Below, one piece after another: positions 6,669 through 9,800 of a stretch of 9,800 nt of DNA. Within the stretch, counting starts at the first letter, position 1. Each line of letters opens with the position of its first letter. The stretch is taken from assembly GCA_017998755.1 (NCBI GenBank), contig JAGOCL010000065.1, positions 1 through 9,800 on the forward strand. Direction: 5' to 3'. Both the position numbers and the translations under genes were made by a program. Source of the stretch: Spirochaetota bacterium. Lineage in GTDB: Bacteria; Spirochaetota; GWE2-31-10; MWDO01. The notes under the pieces were generated by a model. The model saw only the letters and a list, made by a program, of their open reading frames with translations. It did not search any database and was not told the DNA's origin.

Positions 6669-7160
6669 TTATTCGATTTTTATCTCAAAGAGTTTATATC
6701 CGTCGATAAATTTGTAAGTATGAATCGGTAATTTTGATTCTGAATACGACAATTGTTTAGTCCTTAAAAAACGACTTGAGATTTTCTGTCTCAATATTTC
6801 TTCAAAATTGAAGAAATAAATCAAAGCTTGCTTTTCGCCATAAAGATCAAGATAATTAAAAAAAATCTCAATCAATTGTCGTACTAGTTTCGCAATACTA
6901 AAGACGTTTAAATCCGCATGAATTAGCTTTAATCTACGATAATCTCCTTCGTGCATGTATATATGGATATGTCTGTTCCAATTAACCTTCGGGTATTTAT
7001 TTTTTTCTTCGGGGGCGCTATAATGGTTGTTTTGGATATAGGCCATAGTTTTATTCAAAATAAAATTTAGCGTTTCATTTAGCGAAATATTTTTTAATTT
7101 TGAATAATTTAGCAGCTTTTCTTTTGTTTCTGAGTTGACGACAAAATGGAATTCATGCAT
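6669..7160 (-). CDS. Unrecognised protein with two tandem ribbon-helix-helix-like units
   Basis: The 163-residue basic protein shows the same pattern twice. Unit 1 (4-43) has a short strand FHFVVNSE, a helix TKEKLLNYSKLKN, then SLNETLNFILNKTMAY. Unit 2 (63-104) has a strand RHIHIYMHE, a helix DYRRLKLIHADLN, then SIAKLVRQLIEIFFNY. Strand, helix, Ser-turn and second helix is the Arc/CopG ribbon-helix-helix arrangement, and two copies would make a single-chain dimer. The C-terminal ~55 residues (110-163) are unassigned. Ribosome binding site AAGGAG (7170-7175) is 9 bases from the ATG. No partner toxin is adjacent; the flanking genes are the acyl-CoA synthetase and the LamG lipoprotein. No convincing promoter is visible. 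It could be a regulator, but the fold call rests on pattern reading only. Confidence 0.7.
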   Translation of the reverse strand: MHEFHFVVNSETKEKLLNYSKLKNISLNETLNFILNKTMAYIQNNHYSAPEEKNKYPKVNWNRHIHIYMHEGDYRRLKLIHADLNVFSIAKLVRQLIEIFFNYLDLYGEKQALIYFFNFEEILRQKISSRFLRTKQLSYSESKLPIHTYKFIDGYKLFEIKIE

Positions 7161-7220
7161 AGCAATTTTCTCCTTATTATAATTAACAATAAAAAGTTGA
7201 AAATGTTATACAAGAAAATA

Positions 7221-7257
7221 AAAAAAACGGCGTTTTTTTAGAACGCCGTTTTTTTTA
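7221..7257 (-). terminator. Strong (bidirectional) intrinsic terminator after the LamG lipoprotein gene
   Basis: AACGGCGTT (7226-7234) and AACGCCGTT (7242-7250) form a perfect 9-bp stem with a 7-base loop, extended further by the flanking A and T runs. On the minus strand it follows the lipoprotein stop codon by about 18 bases and is followed by a T run. It would also work on the plus strand, but no plus-strand gene enters it. Confidence 0.9.
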
Positions 7258-7268
7258 TTAACGCAGGC

Positions 7269-9062
7269 CTACTGGCTTAATGCCATATCGGCCGCTATTT
7301 CCGCTTCAGTTAGAGCCTTATCGTAAATTCTAATTTCGTCCATGTAACCGTCAAAATAATATTGGCTACCAGATGTATAAGTGCAATGTCTTCCGATATA
7401 TATCGCGCCATTTGAATATGGCGCCGAAGTTGGATATGTTGTATTTTCAATTTGTAAAATACCATTTACATAAATTTTAAGCTTATAATTAAATCCATCA
7501 AGCATCCAAACAGCCGCAACATGTTTCCATTCTAATTGAGTTAATACATCATTAGGCGTTTTTATATATACATTATTTATATATCCTCCAATTGGATTAC
7601 CAACAATGTTTGGAACATACAAAGTATATTGAACGCCTGTATTCGATGCTCCTCCCCTAACATTGAATATATATCCATCTGTTCTTCTAGCAACCCAACC
7701 GGTAAAAGTTAAGTTTTCAATATTTCCTGTTAAAAAATTTAATGCAGTTAAATAAGATGTAGAGTTGTTAAATGAAGCTGATTTCCCCTTTTTACCGCTA
7801 GAAGAAAAAGTAACATCTGTATTTGTTAAATGAATATTGTTTCCGCTTTGACTTACATCATTAAATGTATCGTCAAACGAATAATAAGCGTAAGGCGTAG
7901 GGAGATTTGACGGAATTGTCGTCGAGGTTGGTTCGGTGGTTGACGAGGTCGTAGAGTTTGTTGTTGTGGTAGTATCTCCGGGATTTGTGGTTCCGGTGAT
8001 TGTGGTCGTCGTAGCGTTAGGATTAGTGGTAGTCGTGGCGTTAGGATCAATATCGCCTGTAATTGATTCGGTCGAAATTAAAACGCCTTCCGTATCGTAA
8101 TTGGTTTTTATTACAGAGTAACTTCCTGTAGTAACGATTCCGTTTTGATCGTTATATGTTGTGATATCTTTTACTAGCTTAATTTTATTGCCTATAGAGT
8201 TAAATTCTTCTGTAGTAGTTCGCTCTCTAACTTCAGAAGTATTTGTAGATGAATTAACATCAATTTGTATATCTAAGCTTGGAACTTGAAAGTAATTGAC
8301 AGTTTCTGTATTAATTGGGGTTATAGAACCATTTCTAACTCTAATAGTTTTATATTCGTCAACTTCGGTCCAAACTACGTCAAAATTACCTGAATATTTA
8401 TTAGTAGAAATTCTAAAATTACCTTCTCCTCCAAAGATAGTTGGGGTATAATCTCCGCTTGCATCGAGATCAAAACTTTCTTGCAATTCGCCTAGAGCAT
8501 TATATATAGATTGTTCAAATTTCCATTTTCCAAAAGATGGCTTATTTGGTTCAGAATAAGTAACTGTCGCTTTACCGATTTCTCTTCTGGCATCTATCTT
8601 ATAATTATTTTCAATATCTAAATAATATGTTATGACAGTACCTGTTGAGCTTGGGTTTGCATTAACTAATACGGGTGTATTATTGTATTTCCCAAAATGC
8701 TTTTGTATAGTATAAGAACCGTCTATTTCTTTTACCGTTTCTAAATCTTCTGTACTCAATTTTATTCCGGTAAAAAGAGGCATCAATAGTTTTCCAACTG
8801 TATTAGGATTTAAAAAACCTGAATCCCCCGACCTTGTGGCTATATTTATAATTGATCTTGATATAGCAGATATTTCTGTAATTGCAGATATTTCCGTAGT
8901 AGAAAATACAGCCGAAGGTATAATCTTAACGTCGCTCGCCGAGTCGTCAGTCGTCGTAGTTCCTCCTCCGCTTGCTCCGGGGCATCCTATTGAAAACAAT
9001 AGAGCTATAGTCGTTAGTATATAAAATACCGTTTTAAAAGTCTTTTTGATATTAATTTTCAT
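7269..9062 (-). CDS. Surface lipoprotein with Thr-rich linker and C-terminal LamG/ConA-like domain
   Basis: I choose the ATG at 9062 (597 residues) because GAGGAG lies 6-7 bases upstream; an in-frame ATG at 9080 would add MTEESI, has no binding site and would contain that Shine-Dalgarno. The signal peptide MKINIKKTFKTVFYILTTIA runs to a lipobox FSIGC with Cys27, loose at -3 as in spirochaetes. A Gly/Thr/Asp-rich tether follows. Residues ~85-330 are a beta-rich region of unknown family with short YD-repeat-like stretches (YDTEGVLIST). Residues ~335-387 are a Thr/Asn/Pro linker, and ~391-591 a LamG/concanavalin-like jelly roll (AYYSFDDTFNDVS at its start; DGYMDEIRIYDKALTEAEIA at its end, the family hallmark). 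It is probably anchored in the outer membrane or periplasm and binds glycan or matrix. It is monocistronic, closed by the terminator at 7221-7257. Confidence 0.85.
   Translation of the reverse strand: MKINIKKTFKTVFYILTTIALLFSIGCPGASGGGTTTTDDSASDVKIIPSAVFSTTEISAITEISAISRSIINIATRSGDSGFLNPNTVGKLLMPLFTGIKLSTEDLETVKEIDGSYTIQKHFGKYNNTPVLVNANPSSTGTVITYYLDIENNYKIDARREIGKATVTYSEPNKPSFGKWKFEQSIYNALGELQESFDLDASGDYTPTIFGGEGNFRISTNKYSGNFDVVWTEVDEYKTIRVRNGSITPINTETVNYFQVPSLDIQIDVNSSTNTSEVRERTTTEEFNSIGNKIKLVKDITTYNDQNGIVTTGSYSVIKTNYDTEGVLISTESITGDIDPNATTTTNPNATTTTITGTTNPGDTTTTTNSTTSSTTEPTSTTIPSNLPTPYAYYSFDDTFNDVSQSGNNIHLTNTDVTFSSSGKKGKSASFNNSTSYLTALNFLTGNIENLTFTGWVARRTDGYIFNVRGGASNTGVQYTLYVPNIVGNPIGGYINNVYIKTPNDVLTQLEWKHVAAVWMLDGFNYKLKIYVNGILQIENTTYPTSAPYSNGAIYIGRHCTYTSGSQYYFDGYMDEIRIYDKALTEAEIAADMALSQ
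8002..8049 (-). repeat. Two tandem 24-bp units in the Thr-rich linker
   Basis: 8002-8025 and 8026-8049 match at 21 of 24 positions and encode the repeated octapeptide (D/N)PNATTTT. In-frame duplication like this changes linker length without breaking the gene. Confidence 0.75.
8863..8898 (-). repeat. Two tandem 18-bp units near the lipoprotein N-terminus
   Basis: 8863-8880 and 8881-8898 match at 16 of 18 positions and encode TEISAI twice, just after the Thr/Asp tether of the mature lipoprotein. The duplication is in frame. Confidence 0.7.
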
Positions 9063-9192
9063 AATACTCTCCTCAGTCATGATTAGTCTTATTGTTTAAT
9101 ATACTACATATATTCAAAAAAAAAACAGTAAAAACATTGATTATTTTAATTGATTTTGTAAAATAAATGTAAATATTTCGGCTTATTAATAT
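9063..9192 (-). other. AT-rich upstream region of the lipoprotein gene
   Basis: This stretch holds the ribosome binding site GAGGAG (9069-9074), an AT-rich leader with TATATT around 9101-9106 that could serve as a -10 box, and a run of ten T's on the minus strand upstream of it. No good -35 box is visible. I see no gene here on either strand. Confidence 0.45.
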
Positions 9193-9346
9193 GGGACTGC
9201 CAAAAAAAATAATCATTCCACCCTGAAGGGTACGCGCGAGCTAAAGGACGCAGACGAGCTAAAAGCGAGTAATCTTTTTTTCTGATAGAATTATATATGA
9301 TTAGAGAACTGCTCGCTTCGTTTTTAACGACTTTTTGGGTAGTCCC
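9193..9346. repeat. Intergenic element with terminal inverted repeats
   Basis: It begins GGGACTGCCAAAAAA at 9193 and ends TTTTTGGGTAGTCCC at 9346; read on the other strand the right end is GGGACTACCCAAAAA, an inverted repeat with one substitution and one inserted base. The interior is G+C-richer than its surroundings, has no long reading frame, contains a small hairpin CCCTGAAGGG (9221-9230), a 9-bp direct repeat CGAGCTAAA (9237-9245 and 9255-9263), and inverted GCGAG/CTCGC blocks around a T run and an AT-rich near-palindrome. It resembles a non-autonomous mobile element (MITE) or a dispersed intergenic repeat. No target-site duplication is clear. Confidence 0.5.
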
Positions 9347-9441
9347 TACCAGCTTCCCGACGAGCCGCCGCCGAAACTTCCGCCTCCGCCTGATAAGCCT
9401 GAAAGGAAACGGTTTAATAAATTGCTTTTATATCTTCTTGA
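9346..9441 (-). pseudogene. C-terminal remnant of a Gly-rich-tail (TPM/YgcG-like) membrane protein
   Basis: A 31-codon frame on the minus strand ends LSGGGGSFGGGSSGSW and then TAG. Tails of this form, several Gly, Ser-Phe, more Gly and a terminal Trp after a basic stretch (here SRRYKSN), are typical of TPM-domain (YgcG/DUF2207-like) membrane proteins. The frame is closed upstream by TAG at 9442-9444 and the other frames there are also blocked, so the body of the gene is gone. The stop codon abuts the right end of the inverted-repeat element at 9346, and the Rpn gene starts 30 bp beyond the other end, so deletion or insertion has removed the rest. The tail is Gly-rich low complexity, so family assignment is tentative. 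Confidence 0.5.
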
Positions 9442-9466
9442 CTATTTAGTCCAAATTTCTTACTAT
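9438..9466 (+). promoter_or_regulatory. Promoter of the Rpn-family gene, predicted leaderless
   Basis: TTGACT (9438-9443), a 17-bp spacer and TACTAT (9461-9466) make a good sigma70-type promoter. The ATG at 9474 is the eighth base after the -10 box, which is where transcription should begin. No Shine-Dalgarno sequence lies between the -10 box and the ATG. Confidence 0.55.
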
Positions 9467-9473
9467 ATTACTT

Positions 9474-9800
9474 ATGGAAGAAAACATTCATAACGACTTT
9501 TTTATTAATATCATCAAAAATAAAAAGAATGCCGCCGACTTTTTATCGGGCGTTTTACCGAATGAGATATCTTCCAAAATTGATTTTGATTATATAGATT
9601 TTGACGATACCTCTTATATTCAAAATAGATTTAAAGAGCTTTTTTCGGATATAGTAATAAGAACAAAAATTGAAAATAGATACGGCGATATTTATATTCT
9701 TATCGAACACAAATCCTCGCTCCCCGAATCAAAAGCGCTATTTTTACAAATTTTGTCTTATATTTATTCCATGTTTGAAAAAGACTTTAACGATAAAAAA
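9474..9800 (+). CDS. Rpn-family recombination-promoting nuclease / putative transposase (3' end outside window)
   Basis: The first 109 codons are present and run off the right edge. The N-terminus MEENIHNDFFINIIKNKKNA plus ADFLSGVLP matches the family start (His/Asp, Phe-Phe, then a helix leading to Phe-Leu...Leu-Pro). The PD-(D/E)XK core follows: FSDIVIRTK with Asp59, the strand GDIYILIEHKSS with Glu78 and Lys80, then the SxALFLQILSYIYSMFEK helix. Family members are DNA endonucleases that stimulate RecA-independent recombination in E. coli (RpnA), and many are annotated as transposases although autonomous transposition is not shown. The catalytic residues visible here are intact, so the fragment looks functional. 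No ribosome binding site precedes the ATG; the start is supported by the family N-terminus. It sits next to a repeat element and a gene remnant, as expected for accessory DNA. Confidence 0.85.
   Translation, partial: MEENIHNDFFINIIKNKKNAADFLSGVLPNEISSKIDFDYIDFDDTSYIQNRFKELFSDIVIRTKIENRYGDIYILIEHKSSLPESKALFLQILSYIYSMFEKDFNDKK

Noticed and set aside
7176..7181. TATAAT just upstream of the tandem ribbon-helix-helix-like gene as a -10 box
   Set aside because: It touches the ribosome binding site, so transcription would start at or after it; no usable -35 box is present.
7853..8050. 65-codon minus-strand frame rich in Pro, Gln and Arg
   Set aside because: It is an out-of-frame reading of the Thr-rich linker of the lipoprotein gene.
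9063..9080. Upstream ATG at 9080 as the lipoprotein start
   Set aside because: No ribosome binding site precedes it, and the GAGGAG that serves the ATG at 9062 would be inside its coding sequence.

Overview
The window looks like chromosomal DNA from a low-GC (about one third G+C by eye), probably anaerobic bacterium. A spirochaete, possibly Treponema-like, is my best guess. The support is a paired CNB-TPR and Crp-type gene set, a lipoprotein with a loose spirochaete-style lipobox and a C-terminal LamG domain, a large AMP-forming acyl-CoA synthetase, and AGGAG-type ribosome binding sites with sigma70-like promoters. No rRNA or other taxonomic marker is present, so this is inference.

Layout. 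(1) 2-532 (+): C-terminal part of an unrecognised gene that runs off the left edge. (2) 723-2400 (+): a two-gene operon with its own TTGTAA-N17-TATACT promoter, encoding a cyclic-nucleotide-binding-fold protein with TPR repeats and a Crp/Fnr-type regulator. (3) 2425-3759 (-): a convergent operon of metF (methylenetetrahydrofolate reductase) and a small exported helical protein, driven by a perfect-consensus TTGACA-N17-TATAAT promoter. (4) 3863-4490: a pRiA4b ORF-3-family gene bounded by imperfect inverted repeats, which looks like a mobile cassette. (5) 4614-6539 (-): a long-chain acyl-CoA synthetase whose promoter spacer contains a GACC-N4-GGTC dyad like a TetR-family operator. (6) 6669-7160 (-): an unnamed 163-residue protein that reads as two ribbon-helix-helix-like units in tandem. 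(7) 7269-9062 (-): a 597-residue LamG lipoprotein with a Thr-rich linker, followed by a strong bidirectional terminator. (8) 9063-9473: an accessory intergenic region with a roughly 154-bp element ending in inverted repeats and a C-terminal scrap of a Gly-rich-tail protein. (9) 9474 onward (+): the N-terminal part of an Rpn-family PD-(D/E)XK nuclease/transposase-like protein with a promoter placed so that its mRNA should be leaderless.

The left half is core metabolism and regulation (cNMP-type signalling, one-carbon metabolism, fatty-acid activation). The inverted-repeat cassette at 3.9-4.5 kb and the 9.1-9.8 kb end show mobile or degraded DNA. No CRISPR array, tRNA, rRNA or complete insertion sequence was seen. 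The observations I would follow up first are the cassette around the pRiA4b gene, the operator inside the acyl-CoA synthetase promoter, the tandem ribbon-helix-helix-like protein, and the element at 9193-9346.
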